A stretch of 64,000 nucleotides of DNA from Amaurobius ferox (GCA_951213105.1 OX578147.1:121797399-121861398), one strand, 5' to 3'; shown: positions 43,858 through 56,153, counted from the first letter of the stretch. Made by a program: numbers and translations. The notes: a model not told the origin generated them from the sequence alone.

Positions 43858-44196
43858 GTATTTGACAGAGAAGGCGATGATGGTCGTTTTGTAAGTGTAA
43901 CAGTTAAAGCGACTGATCGTGGTAATCCACCACTGGAAGGAGTTTGTTCATTCAAAGTAGAGATAACAGACATTAATGACAATCCGCCATTATTTGATCG
44001 GCAAGAATATCGAGAAAATGTGAAACAAGACACTCCAAAAGGGACTAATATTTTAAGAGTCTCAGCATCAGATGAAGATGCAGACAACAATGGTGCTATA
44101 GTTTATAATCTCACTGCTCCTTATGATCCAACAGATCTGGATTACTTTGAAATAAATCCAGATTCAGGATGGATTAGCTTAAAGAAAGCATTAGAT
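43858..44196 (+). CDS. CadN: Neural cadherin (CadN) exon F: EC repeat end, linker, most of next EC repeat
   Basis: Acceptor tttttatttcag, donor gtgagt. 113 codons, phase 0 at both ends. It encodes VFDREGDDGRFVSVTVKATD, GNPPLEGVCSFKVEITDIND with the linker DINDNPPLFDR, then YRENVKQDTPKGTNILRVSA, SDEDADNNGAIVYNLTAPYD and FEINPDSGWISLKKALD. FDRE at the start and ALD at the end are calcium-site motifs; ALD is completed by RDQ of exon G. YNLTA is a possible N-glycosylation site. The conservation with arthropod CadN is very high across the whole exon. Confidence 0.96.
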
Positions 44197-44801
44197 GTGA
44201 GTATAAGTCCAATTTCTGTAAATTCACAAAACTTCCCCTCTTGAGCTAAAGAATTGCATACTATATATCTGACCAAGATAAGAAGAATCCTATCAATTTT
44301 TCTCTACTCTTGGAGATGAGCAGTTTCATTTTAAGTTAGGCATTAAGGTAGTAAATACTAACTATAGATTATCATAATTGGCTTTAAGTGCTTTCTCATT
44401 CACAGTTAGAATAAATACAAAAATAAGTAAGAAACAAAAAAGTAATAAAAGCACCAACATATTTATAAAATTGTCATCAAACAGAATATTCATTACTAAT
44501 TGAATCATTTTGCAAGTGAAACCATATATAGTGAGCACATACAGGATTTGGAAAAAAGGGGTCTTTTATAGAGGTGTTCACTAAATACAGGTATGCAGAG
44601 AAGTAAAATATACAGGGAAATATGCTTTTGCTGCATCTAAATAAAGTTTTTCTAAAAGAATATGTTAATTAATTTGACAATCTACAAAATAAATGTACGA
44701 TACAGTTATACTTCTCTAATCAGAGACACTTCTTAAAAACAAACATTTATTGATTCAGTTTCATTATTTTCATACTGTTTTCTTTACACTTTCAATATTA
44801 G

Positions 44802-44805
<4 letters not shown>

Positions 44806-44861
<56 letters not shown>
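44806..44861. repeat. (AT)n microsatellite
   Basis: An uninterrupted AT dinucleotide run of about 56 bp. It is the longest of several in the window; the others lie at 20657, 42298, 42449, 43273 and 53877. Confidence 0.97.
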
Positions 44862-44865
<4 letters not shown>

Positions 44866-45005
44866 ATACAGAAAATATATACATCATAAAAAGTTATGAT
44901 GCTGTAAAAAATATTGATTATCATTATTGATTATATAATAACAAATAAAATTGAAATCTATAAAAGATCTAAAGCTACAGAGAAATTTAAGTTCTTATTG
45001 ATATG

Positions 45006-45088
45006 TTTGCACTTGCATGACAATCCTAAATTACACTTTCCAATATGATGGGGATTTATTTAATCTAGGATTATCATGCAAGTGCAAA
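45006..45088 (+). ncRNA. Candidate precursor-miRNA-like hairpin in a CadN intron
   Basis: The 5' arm tttgcacttgcatgacaatc (then ctaaatta) pairs with the 3' arm (taatctag then gattatcatgcaagtgcaaa). The outer 15 pairs are perfect, and about 26 of 28 positions pair overall. The loop is about 27 nt and the total length 83 nt, which is the size range of animal miRNA precursors, and the strand is that of CadN. It could equally be a tiny foldback element. I do not recognise the arms as a known miRNA. Confidence 0.35.
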
Positions 45089-46179
45089 TTATGCGACAAT
45101 CCTAGTGGGGTAGACCATGGGGTAGACCATGGGTCATCTTCTCGGCTCAATATCCTTAAAGTGAACTTTTTACTTCAAGGACTGGCTGCTCTTCCTAACT
45201 TGGTTAGACAGTACTAAAAGTAATAAAAAAAAAACTATTTTATGTAGATTAAATTGGTGATTATTAGCTTAGTGCAGATGGCACTAAATAGAAGGACTCT
45301 GTTAGACCTAGCATTCTACTTTTATACACATCTAATTTTTGATTATTTTGGGACAAAATATATAACATATATTTATATATATATCCTTATAATAAATAAT
45401 TTTGAGTAATATCATGCTCAAAATCTCTTAAAATGTTTATCTTATTATCTTAAAATATTTGGCTAGTACTATATTTTCTAGTCAAATTTATTGATTGATC
45501 GTTTTTCTTGTTTTATTTGCTTTTGTAATTTCTTCTGCTGTACACATACTTTATATATTCCCATGTTCATTATATTTCACCGTGCATTTGTGCACTGTTC
45601 TATTGTTGAATTTTTATTAATTGTTTAACTTTTCTCTTTGAAAATTTTCATTTGTTTTAAAAATATTGGCATTGGATGACACAATGCTTAACTGACAAAA
45701 GTGTAACAGACAATTTCAAGTCTTAGTTAAACTATTTGTTTAGAATTCCAGTATATATTGTTTAATTCTTCTTTGTTTAATATTTGTTTTGAATGTAGTA
45801 AGACCATCAGTCCTTTCAATGAAAACAAACATTTTCTTATGTATACTTGTATACATAAGTCAACTTTTCTTCTTGCAAAGCAGGTACAAGGCTTTTTTTC
45901 CTTTGGTAAATTGGGACAGATAATCCAATGTTTTCACAAAGCACTTTAAGATTGAGAAATTCATGTACTTATCACACAGATTTTATCAGAAGATTTTGTA
46001 TCAAAGTAAACCAAGAAAATGTTTAGCACACTCATAACTATTAACAAAGACATGTCAAATTTTATGATTATTGTTTAGTACTGTCCTGACAAATATACAA
46101 GATTCCCTCTTAAGTCTTTATGCATTACTTTAACTTTCAATTGAAGTGTTGCAGAAGAAGCGTTTACTAATAAGTAAGT

Positions 46180-46725
46180 GACCATGCAATATCGATTGAG
46201 AAAGTTTGCAGTGCCTTTAGTGGTCAATCAAAGAAGTTAGAATTGCTATATCGAAAATGAAGCACGATAGTCAAGCATTTTCAATAACAAAATTGTTGAG
46301 CATTCTCTACTTAGTATGGAAATATATGTAGTTTGTAGATAACATGTACACAGACGATATAAAATGAGGTTAAAAGTGTCAATTATTGTACTGTATCATT
46401 TGTCTGAAATTTTTGTACAACACTTATTATTTACTACAAAATGGAAAATTCTTAATAAATTAAAATTAACTTATAACATGGATTATTATTTTTTTGTGTG
46501 TATTTAACCTCCTTTCATTCAGAAGTACTACCGTAGTAAAAGACCCATTTGTCTAATTATCGCTTTTCATTGAATCTTTTATAACGTTTATGTATAAACC
46601 ATAATGTCTCTACAACTTTAATTGAAAATGTCTGCCTATTTTGCTTTGTTTTCAAAGTAAGAATTATAATTTCTTCAATTCACAGCTGCTGTAATCTTTT
46701 TCAATCGATAGCGCATAGCTGTTTT
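46180..46725. repeat. Old foldback repeat, third family member
   Basis: The left arm contains caatatcgattgagaaagtt, tgcagtgcctttagtgg. The right arm, reverse complemented, contains cgctatcgattgaaaaagat and acagcagctgtgaattg. It resembles 37385-37870 in order (gattgcag box, interior, acaacttt box), but it is much more diverged. Confidence 0.55.
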
Positions 46726-47041
46726 CCTATTAGTAGATCCAACTTTTGCAGCTCTAGAACACTTTAATCGAAAGGTAAAGGAATGCATAAGGAATTAAGA
46801 GGAAATTATGTATACATTGCATTAAAAAATGGGGGAGTATTAGTGTTTATGAGATTTTATTAGTATTTAAATTTTATTCTGGCTGTTTCCTGTTTCTTTC
46901 ATTTTTTGTTGATTAATATAGTTGGATTGCTAGATTTTCAGTTGGCTCTTGTTAGATAATATTTGAATTTTATCAGTTACCTAGTACGGAACCATCTAAT
47001 AATGCAAAATTCTTTTTTTTTCTTTTTCTTCTAATGGCCAG

Positions 47042-47218
47042 GCAATTGACTCTTTCATCATCCGCCTATACACTGGCCAGAACTGTGAACCTTTTAGCCG
47101 TCATATGACGTTGCCCCAGCGCACCAGAAGGGGTAGGATCACACAGCGCTCAACGACACAACATCCATGCCTGAAGGTGGGACTAGAACCCACAACCCGG
47201 CGGCTATTACAATATAGC
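47042..47218 (-). mobile_element. tRNA-derived SINE relic
   Basis: The stretch is GC-rich against an AT-rich background. On the minus strand it has a box B-like gggttctagtcccacc preceded by gtaatagccgccgggttgt. The body contains gcgctgtgtgatcctacccc and gacggctaaaaggttcacag. No target duplication was found. Confidence 0.6.
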
Positions 47219-49456
47219 CATAAATAATAAAAATTCTAAAAAAAAATAATAATAATAGAACAATAAGGTTATTTAAAAATATAAAGTCAATTATTTATAA
47301 AAAGATGCTGTCTCTTGTAATGTAATTTTGATTAATAAGTTCGTCTATTATCATTAATCATTAGTTGAACTATTAGTTCGTCTATTATCATTAATCATTA
47401 GTTAGAAGTCCTTCCAGCTTCATGGTTAAACTAATGATTAGTTCACATTTGATGGATATAACAGAGACCTTATTTAAACTGTTTCATAACATGCATGTTC
47501 TAACTTCATTTATTAATTTTGAAAATCTTCTTTCAAAGTTAAATTAAGGTTAAAGACAAATGAAGGTTGAGGTAAATATGAAAAACAACTTCTTATTAAC
47601 AACATTACATTGCCTTAAAATAAATAACAATGTTTATGCCACCTTGGTCGGAATGATAATCTGCCACTGTATTATGCTATTAATAAAAGAATGTTATAAA
47701 ATGTAATAATCATCATCATAACATTTATCAACATCTTAAGACAAGCTTTCGAACCAGTACATATATAAACAAATTGTAAGCAATAAATCAGGGATCACTT
47801 TGGGATGAATATGTATAGAACAAACATGATGTAAATCTACAATATGTTGTTTTGCATGACTGACCTCATTTGTATAAGACATATAACAGGTTTTATGCAT
47901 TGTGAACAACACTACAGTATGTAATAACATTGTGATGTCTTTAAAGCATGCTACTATAAAGATTCACAGATTACAAAAATGCACATTTTTATTTTGTAAT
48001 TTATTTCTTGAGGAGATATCTGTTAAAGTTTTAAGATTATAAACAAAATGAACATCAAAGAAACCATCAAATGCTGTTTTCTAAGGCATTTATAAGTAAA
48101 GCTAGAGAATAGCTGCAAATGTAATTATTTATACCATGATCATTTGTTAAGCTTTCCCTAACTGAATTATCCTTAACCCATAAATAAAATGTTAACAATT
48201 TCTTTTGAAAAGCTAAGAATTCAAATTGTACTACCATTCGATGATATTACTTTAGTTATCATTCAGTCAGAAAGTGAAAGCAGTATTAGGCATGGCTATG
48301 ACTATAACCTGGATATCATTTCAGTATAAAATTTTCTGGTCATATACAGACCAGGTCTTTGACTGAAGATAATACTCCTATTATACCGATTCCCAAAGCT
48401 ATACGATCTAGACGTGCACACATGAACAGGTACTTTCATTCACTAGCTTTACAGATATTTTGAGTCAATGGCTGTGAAACACACCATTTCATTGTTGTAC
48501 ATTGTCAAAATGTAATTTTTTCATAACTAGTTGACCATTAATACTCAAAAAGTTGTGTTTTTGATAAAATTCTTGTAATACTTTAGATTTGCAGAAAATT
48601 GTTTCAATGGTTGTGTATGCTGATAAACTTGTTTTTAATACAACTCTGCCAACACCTTTTATGAATGTTTTGTGCTAAAGCTAGAGGAGCATTACACAGT
48701 TGCATATTCTCTACAGGTGAAAATTTTTAAACATCACTTTACAAAGAAAATAAAAGTTTATATGTGAACAAAACATGTGACCAATTCTTGCCAACTTCTG
48801 GAGTTTGTGCCAAGGTTACTGAAGAGGCTGTGGTCACACTCTTAAATGCTGCAGGCAAATGGCATGGCATATACTTTACTTTGCAATAGTTTCAAATGAT
48901 GTAAATCTCAAAACTTTTCTTCATAGCATAGAATAAAAAGTTTTAGACTACTAAATGCTATCATTTTCTGTAATACCTAACTGATATCGTTGACTTGGTG
49001 ATACCGTTTAACTTGCACTATAAATTAACAGGATGATAATGTGTTTGTTGTGCATCTCCTCTACCCTTAAACTATTTGTAGAGTCCAGACACTATAATTT
49101 GAGAAACTTTCAGCAACCTTGCAAACTCCGCTAGTGATTGTCAATCTTCAAGTTTCTTTCTACCCAAACACTCATGGGGAACTTATATGATGCAATCAAC
49201 CCTAACTTCTAATTCTATGATAATGTTTACTATCCATATCATATTTCAACTTCAAATGCTACTAAATACATTCTTGAAACCAGTGATCTATTTGCAAAGA
49301 AGATAATGGTAGCGCTCTGTGTTATCAATGTAAAATTGCAGCAAACATTATAATTTAATTTATTTTTATATATCGATTGATATGATTAGAATTAAGAAAC
49401 TCCACCAATGCTTTTAACATCCATCATTATGCTTGTTCTTATATCTTTGGGATCTA

Positions 49457-49832
49457 CTATAATCTGCATTTCTGTGCTTTAACAATGTCTCTGCATGTGA
49501 CAGTTTTTGTAATGTCTAAAGCAGATCGCATTTCAGTTATAATCAAATTCATTTTACTAAACCCTCTCTTACTGTCTTCTGTGCTAGCAAGCAAAACATC
49601 TAAACCTCCTTTTAATGACACTAGTTTAATAGGTTGCTTAGTTGAATTGTCAATTCCAAAATCTATTCTGCACATGTGAAGAAAATGGCATATTAAGCCT
49701 CTTACAAAGTTCATGTAGAAGTACTTTCCCTTCTAGCCATGACAATTCAATATTTCTTGGCCATTTGTTAGGATCACTCACATCAATTCGATCCATTAAT
49801 TCCACATATTCTTTATTGATATTTTTGTCCAT
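49457..49832 (-). pseudogene. Decayed hAT-family transposase C-terminus
   Basis: Two overlapping minus-strand frames read in order MDRIDVSDPNKWPRNIELSW, then LEGKVLLHELCKRLNM, a frameshift, then GGLDVLLASTEDSKRGFSKM and NLIITEMRSALDITK. The block S-x-E-x-x-R-G-F-S-x-M-N-x-I-x-T-x-x-R-x-x-L is the dimerisation region at the C-terminus of hAT transposases and their domesticated relatives. The upstream catalytic part was not found. A CAGGGGTC-type end is visible in reverse complement at 49988-49995 (gacccctg), possibly this element's terminus. Confidence 0.65.
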
Positions 49833-50221
49833 CTGGTGGCATTAATAATTCAGGTAATTGTACCAGCAAAGTCCAATTACTATGGTGAACTGACAAATAC
49901 AAATTGGTGGAGGTCAGCCCTATCTTTTTGATGAAATGTGTATCGGAGCTCCACAAAACTGTGCCGGGGCTCAGCTCTAACCCAACTAGACCCCTGGTTG
50001 AAACAAGTTTATAAAATGAGGTGTACCCACCATTATATTACATTGCTTTACTGCTCATTTGTATAAGCCTTTAGTATAGTAATATTATATAAACAAATTT
50101 CAATCATACATTTTGACTGTATAGCCAATTACTTTAGAGAATTTCTTGTAATAACTTTTGCATAGTGTTCATGTTTGTAGAAATATTTAGACATTTAATT
50201 TATATTTTGCATTTATTTCAG

Positions 50222-50412
50222 AGAGATCAATATCACCTACGTGCCATAGCTTTAGATAAAGGCATGCCTCAACATAGAGCAACAGTAGAAGTCATTATAG
50301 ACGTAGTTGATCGTGCCAACAATCCACCTATATGGGATCAACCGGTCTATGGGCCTATTTTTATAAAAGAGAATTATATGGTAGGCCAGGTTGTAGCTTC
50401 TATCAAAGCTCG
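50222..50412 (+). CDS. CadN: Neural cadherin (CadN) exon G: EC repeat end, atypical linker, next EC start
   Basis: Acceptor gcatttatttcag, donor gtaagt. It enters in phase 0 and leaves after two bases of an Arg codon (191 bp). It encodes RDQYHLRAIALDKGMPQHRA, VEVIIDVVDRANNPPIWDQP and YGPIFIKENYMVGQVVASIK-AR. The linker DVVDRANNPPIW lacks the canonical DxNDN order, as in other CadN proteins I know at this position, which suggests altered calcium binding between these two repeats. RDQ completes the LDRDQ calcium motif begun in exon F. Confidence 0.95.
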
Positions 50413-50453
50413 GTAAGTATATATGTTTTCAAGGTTAGAAAATATTCATATAC

Positions 50454-50900
50454 AGGGTGACTGAAAAGTCATGTATATAAAATTTTAAAATCATAAAATG
50501 TGCCAAGAAATTGAAATAATATATATTTTTTTCCACAATATGTGGCACAAATATACCCTAAAAATATGGCAGAAATATTGTCTGCAGTTTTTAATGCGTC
50601 AGACAATAATTATAGATCTTTTTTTATTAATAGACAAACATGACACTTTCCCAAATTGAGATAATTTTTATTTTAGAAATATTTCTCTAGCCATTCACAT
50701 AAGAGTGTCATTGAAAAGTTTCAGAAGAAATACCCACACACAAAGACTATGAACAATCCAGCAATTACGAGGTTAGTAAAGCACTTTTAAGAACTGGACA
50801 AAGTGAGAACAGCCTTTCATATTAACTCAGAATAAACTGTCTAAAATAGAGACAGTATTGCTGAAACTCTTCAATGACATTCTTATAAGAATGGATAGAA
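50454..50900 (+). pseudogene. Decayed transposase N-terminus with CAGGGTG end (mariner-like DDE family)
   Basis: A cagggtgactgaaaagtcat terminus after TA (50452-50453) is followed at 50692 by a frame reading HSHKSVIEKFQKKYPHTKTM, NNPAITRLVKHF, a stop, then ELDKVRTAFHINSE. This fits the helix-turn-helix DNA-binding N-terminus of the transposases whose C-termini are seen at 2950 and 4531 (family-level resemblance, inferred). No right end was found, so it is a truncated relic. Confidence 0.5.
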
Positions 50901-51789
50901 AAATATTGCTCTAAATTAAAAATTATTTTACTCTGGGAAAATGTTATGTTCTTTGATTGATAAATAAGGGGTCTGTAACTATCTTATAGCAGATGATATT
51001 TTTGAGGATATATTACTCCCACCTAAATGAAACAAAAATTCTACTATTTAAATTTCTTGGTACATTATACAATTTTAAAATTTAATGTGCATGAATTTTC
51101 GATCATGCTGTAGGATGAAAATATAAACATTTTCAGTAGTGCAGTGAAGGAGCGAGGCAGGATAACCAGTCTTCTCAAGAGCCTATTTTGTTTATGAAAA
51201 TCCAATTTTTCTTGTGTGTTATAATATTCTTGTGTATTTAATTCGTGTGTCCCCCCCCCCCCCCCCTCATTGTGACAGTGCTATTGTATACTTTGAAAAT
51301 TGTTATAAATATATATCAGAATTCTATGTATAGAACCTATATTCTGCTTTATACGTATTTATTGCACTATGTAACATCTTTTATTATACAACATTCTTTA
51401 AATTCATGTTCTGATATATTGGATATTTTGTCTCCTTGTCTTCTGATAATTTATAATTAATAATTAATGTATCTTCAATATTGTATGAGCAATTCGTTTA
51501 CATCACCTCGTCTATTTCTATCTCCTCTATTTCATCCAAATCTAATAATTTCAATAGTCTGAGAAAATTTTAGCTGTCTAAGATTCTTCAAAGTCATAAA
51601 TTACTGTTTTGTCATCCCGTATTTAACCTTTGCTGTCTTCTAATTTCATGAATTTTGCCATTTTTAAATAATTTTTAATACTTCTAATGGATCCCGTGCT
51701 TTTCAGAAAAGTGTATGACAGTCAAAAGATTGTTTTCCTTAATCAAATAGCAAATGATTTCACATGAATGTTTTCATCCAAAAAACACA

Positions 51790-52620
51790 GGAGCTTGATG
51801 AGTTACCACTGATAAAGTGCTTTGGTGATCTAATTATGCCTGAATCTAAAAACAGAATTTTGTACATCATGTTTGTAGGTAGAAATTGTACTTTAGTATT
51901 AGAGATATTAGAGAGACAAATGCAATCATCATTGATTTTATGACTTGATACATTGTCCCAAATAAAACAATTTTTCTATTTCTCCTTTCATTTCCATGTT
52001 TAATTTTGTCAGCCATTTTCTAAACAAATTCCTCATGATACACGTATTTCAGGAATAGATATAGGACAATAGGCAGTTTTGTGTTTTCAAGTACCTTAGC
52101 TGCTTACTCTTTTCTATGATTAGGGGCTGGAGTTTTTTTGTTTCAGTTTGATTAATGCAAAGGAGCAATGTACACATGCTCTTTGTTTTTCTTAAATCCA
52201 TGAACTTTTTACTTTTTTATAGTGATAGTCCCTGATGGCATAACACAGCAAATCAGCACTGTTTCATCACATTTGGAAACATATATATCAGAGCCATATT
52301 CTTTAAGGATAAGATTCAGTGTTCCTTTACACCAACTGTTTATGACTGAATCATCAACTGATCCAGATTCACTATGTCTGGTTAAATATTTATCTTTTTT
52401 CCCCCTGAGCAAATCTATGAAAGTACAAAACTTTTCACATTTTTCGTGATTTCTTCAGCTTCTTGCATGATCATGGCTCCATTAATCAATGAACTTTTGC
52501 AGAAAACCAGTCCAGAACAGCATAGTCAATGTTGTCAAAAGCTGATTTTTACTTTTGCTTTCTGCCTAAACTTTTATTTTATGTCCATTTTTGAATTTTA
52601 TCATCGTTGAATGAACTATG
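51790..52620 (-). pseudogene. Decayed Tigger/pogo (DDE_1) transposase
   Basis: Minus-strand pieces follow the order of pogo/Tigger transposases. INGAMIMQEAEEITKNVKSF precedes DDSVINSWCKGTLNLILKEY and DIYVSKCDETVLICCVMPSG (the NADET-type catalytic block with the second D as CDET), then TLLLCINQTETKKLQPLIIE, KSKQLRYLK, FRKWLTKLNMEM, and VQFLPTNMMYKILFLDSGII with RSPKHF (the LPPN..LQPLDQGIIRSFK block). Several stops and frameshifts separate them. The element boundaries were not identified. Confidence 0.85.
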
Positions 52621-53080
52621 AAAAAATATACAACACCAATAACATTTCATGCAAAAACTATAGAATTTGACATACTAAACAAAAACATATCAAAATTGGC
52701 AATTCTTTAGAAAACTCCAGAACTTTTAGTTTAAAAATACTGGTAAGATACTATACTGTCATAAAAACCTTTATTGATAGCTTTAGGAAATATACAGCAT
52801 TTGACCATGATTGGACAAGTTATTTTAAAATTGTAACTAGCTAGCTACATTAAGACAAAGTGTAACTAATAATTATTACAGTTGCATAAATATTTTAAAA
52901 CTTAAAAAAAAAAAATACTTGAAATATATAGTTATTTTCAGCAGAATTTATAACATTACTATTCATGTCAATTATCATGTATGAATTCTTTCAATCATCA
53001 TGTATGAATCAAATGTGGTTATAACACTATTTTTCACACTTTGATGTGGATATCATAACAGTGGTGTATATTCTTATATA

Positions 53081-53724
53081 CAGGGTGTCCAATGCTATCG
53101 GTGCCCAATGGCTATTTTCTCAACCGTTAGTCACAGAGATACACTTCCAATTGCAAAAATTATTTTAATTTTAAAATCTATTATCTTAGAAACAGTTTAA
53201 ATCAATAAATGCATTTCTGAAAGAAATACGAAATATAAATTTTTATACAGTCCCCCGGTCCTACCAATTATATTTAGGAAAATCATCTTCATACAATTTT
53301 ATGCAAAATAAAAAAAAAATCATCCTTTTACAACCAAAATTGGAGCACTTTCTGATGAAAAATAGTCAATGCAGTCCCTGATTAGTTGGTTACCTGAAAT
53401 GGGACATTTTTATGCGTGGAATAGCGACTTAAGTCATAAAGTTTAATGCTTCATAACTCTGTGAAGTTTGGTCATAAAAGGAAGATTTTTTTTTTATTTT
53501 GCATGAAATTGTATGAGGATGATTTTCATAAATATAATTGGTAGGTCCGGCGAACCGTATAAAAATTAATATTTCGTACTTCTTTCAGAAATGTATTTAT
53601 TGATTTAAACTGTTTCTAAGATAATAGATTTTAAAATTTAAAACATTTTTGCAATTGGAAGTATATCTCTGTGACTAACGGTTGAGGAAACAGCCATTGG
53701 GCATAGATAGCACTGGACACCCTG
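53081..53724. mobile_element. Long-arm foldback element (CAGGGTGTCC ends)
   Basis: The ends read tacagggtgtcc and ggacaccctgta. The arms are inverted for about 270 bp each (shared gttagtcacagagatacact, ttagaaacagtttaaatcaa, ctaccaattatattta) around a middle of about 90 bp. If the ends include the outer TA, a 10-bp direct repeat tattcttata flanks the element; otherwise only TA does. No coding sequence was found. Confidence 0.9.
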
Positions 53725-54752
53725 TATATTCTTATACTTTTTATTTCTTATAACTGGAATTAAATTTAATATTTTAATGGAACTTTTTTTAAAAGCAATG
53801 AATGTGTGATGGATGTGCTTGGAATTTTGCACATATTTTAAATCACGAGCAACGTCAGGTATATCTACTGGTTAGAATATATATATATATATATATACGT
53901 GAAAAATTGTTGGTGCTGCAAATGTAACTTTTGGAGGTACTCATCCCTATGCTTTTGCTAAATAACTGCAGTGTGTTAGTTCATTCCTAAAAGTTCAAAT
54001 TGTATCTAAAACAGCACAATGTGGGAAATAATTAAGCAGACACAGGAAAAGCTGTACCATACTGAAAACCATAAAATGTATATCTAGTGAGATAAGGGCA
54101 GAGCTTATGTAGGGGCCTAAGAGAAAATTGTGAAAAAGTATTGAAGGAAATTCCAAATGCTAGGAGCTTAGGCCAGATTCTTGCATGGGGAAGATTTGAT
54201 ATTCTATACCTGGATACCCCAGTATATATTTTCTTGATCTTGTAAAATATTAAGAGGGTTACAAAAGATTTTCATTACCTCAAAAGGTGAAAGTAACTAA
54301 TGTAAAATAGACTTATCTCATCATTGGTAACCCCTTTTCCCTGCTTTAGTTATGTTTGCTGATTTTACATCAGTTGCCGATCTAGCTCTCATGAACAAAG
54401 ACTGTGATTCTTGTGTGTCCTGACGATGAAGGCTGTTTCTTGACTTATCAACATTATTATTTTTGTGTTCTACTGACAAAGTTATTTTAGTTCTATTACT
54501 GTAGCAGCAGTTTGAGCTGTATGTAGATATTTTTATGTTCTTGCCACTTTCATTAAAAAGTAACAATTAGATCTCAGACAACTATAAGTAATTGTTATCA
54601 GTAGGAGCATATTAAATTTACCCATTACTACTTCAACTTATCTTTAATAATTACTTTTTATAATCTATGTAATATACAATTAACATTTAAGTTTAATAAT
54701 TAAAATGCAAATAAAAAATGTTAAACATATCCATTTTATTCGAACATTTCAG

Positions 54753-54942
54753 ATCTGGCATTCCAGATAATCCCACAGTATTTTATACATTAATGAAAGG
54801 GAGCACAGAGCAAACAAACAAGAAAGACACATTTTACTTGGACCAGAGGAACTTGAATGGAGACACATGGGCTGACATTCAAGTCAACTACCCTCTTGAC
54901 TATGAAAGAATCCAACAATACAACTTGACAGTTCGAGTTGAG
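54753..54942 (+). CDS. CadN: Neural cadherin (CadN) exon H: EC repeat, last visible exon
   Basis: Acceptor cgaacatttcag, donor gtaagt. The first base completes Arg from exon G, then 63 codons end in phase 0. It encodes SGIPDNPTVFYTLMKGSTEQ, TNKKDTFYLDQRNLNGDTWA and DIQVNYPLDYERIQQYNLTV-RVE. The PLDYER box is the calcium-site motif and YNLTVRVE the last strands before the linker, with a possible N-glycosylation site. The linker and next EC repeat should follow in the next exon. I searched 54943-64000 by eye for a DxNDN-type linker in an exon context and found none, so the gene continues past the window. Confidence 0.95.
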
Positions 54943-56153
54943 GTAAGTTATTTTAATTTTACACATCACATGCTCCACCAACTTTAGTAGATTTAGATTA
55001 TAACGAAACTATAGACTGTAAAATAAAAATATTCAATGTTCCATTATTAGTTACACCAGAAACTATTCTTCAGAAACATTGCTAAAAAGAAAAAGCTTCG
55101 GTAGTGTGGTATAGATAATAGTCTTCCTAGTTTGTTGGCTGAATTGGAGATGATTGAGAAAACAAAAATTAGAGTAACAAAATTTAAATCATCTTTTTAA
55201 ATTCATTTAACACATATTGCAAGAATATATCAATAATGGTATGTGTTGTACAGACAATGACATTAGAAAAAAGCATTTATGACTTATATTATTACACTGT
55301 AGAACATTTAACAGATATGACCACATATACACAGAATCAACCATCCCCACACTGCTACACGTCCAAACAGTTAAATCAGAAAGATTTATACTTGTGAGCA
55401 GACAATTTTGCTGACATATCATTCTCTTTTCTGGAGGAAAAAACAACATATATGGTTATAAATTGAAGAAATAGAATATTTATATATAAAAAAAAGAAAG
55501 CGTTTAGATTGAGAAAAAATTAGAACATTTTTTGTCAATGGCTTTCCCAATAGAAGCATTGGTGGAGGGACCTCGGTCCTGAAAAGAAACCCAGGTTTTC
55601 TTCTTTTGAAAACCTAGTTTTTAAGAGGTCAGTAAAATTATTTGACTAAAGGTGTGTCCAGTATCAGAATTATCTCTACTCTCCAGAGTTATGCAATGAA
55701 ACTTTTTGTCTTTGTAAAAATTCTGCAAGTAAACTATATATGCAGGATTTCAGTATTTTCTCCTTTAAATAATAATAAAGCTCTATGATTATGTTCTAAA
55801 TATACAATATGTAACTTATTGTATATTTAGAGCATTTAAATAATAGCTTTTCACATTTTTTTTTATCACAATTTTCATAAACTGCAGTGGATTAAAAATA
55901 TATTTACCATTGAAACAGTATCTAATGCAACACATGAAGTGTTGGCAGGTTGCATTCCACTCAATATCAAGACAAAGCATGAAGTCAGACTTTATAAATT
56001 GTACTATTGGAAAGAAGATGGAAATCGACAAACCTATGGTAAAGTGAAAAAAAAAATAGAAAAGGAGCATGAAGAAAGGACTTATCTTTGGGTAAGAAGA
56101 ACCATAATATGATAAAAAGATAAAGAACCTTAAAAGATAAAGATGGCTATTGT

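Larger units (their letters stand above)
44197..50221 (+). other. CadN intron F-G (6025 bp)
   Basis: Starts gtgagt, ends ttgcatttatttcag. Contents: long (AT)n tract (44806-44861), a strong hairpin (45006-45088), old foldback repeat (46180-46725), a tRNA-derived SINE relic (47042-47218), a 31-bp-type direct repeat (47335-47405), and a decayed hAT transposase on the minus strand (49457-49832). Confidence 0.88.
50413..54752 (+). other. CadN intron G-H (4340 bp)
   Basis: Starts gtaagt, ends cgaacatttcag. Contents: decayed DDE transposase N-terminus (50454-50900), an 18-C run (51250-51267), a Tigger/pogo transposase fossil (51790-52620, minus), a long-arm foldback element (53071-53734 with duplications), an (AT)n tract (53877-53898), and otherwise AT-rich sequence. 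Confidence 0.88.
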
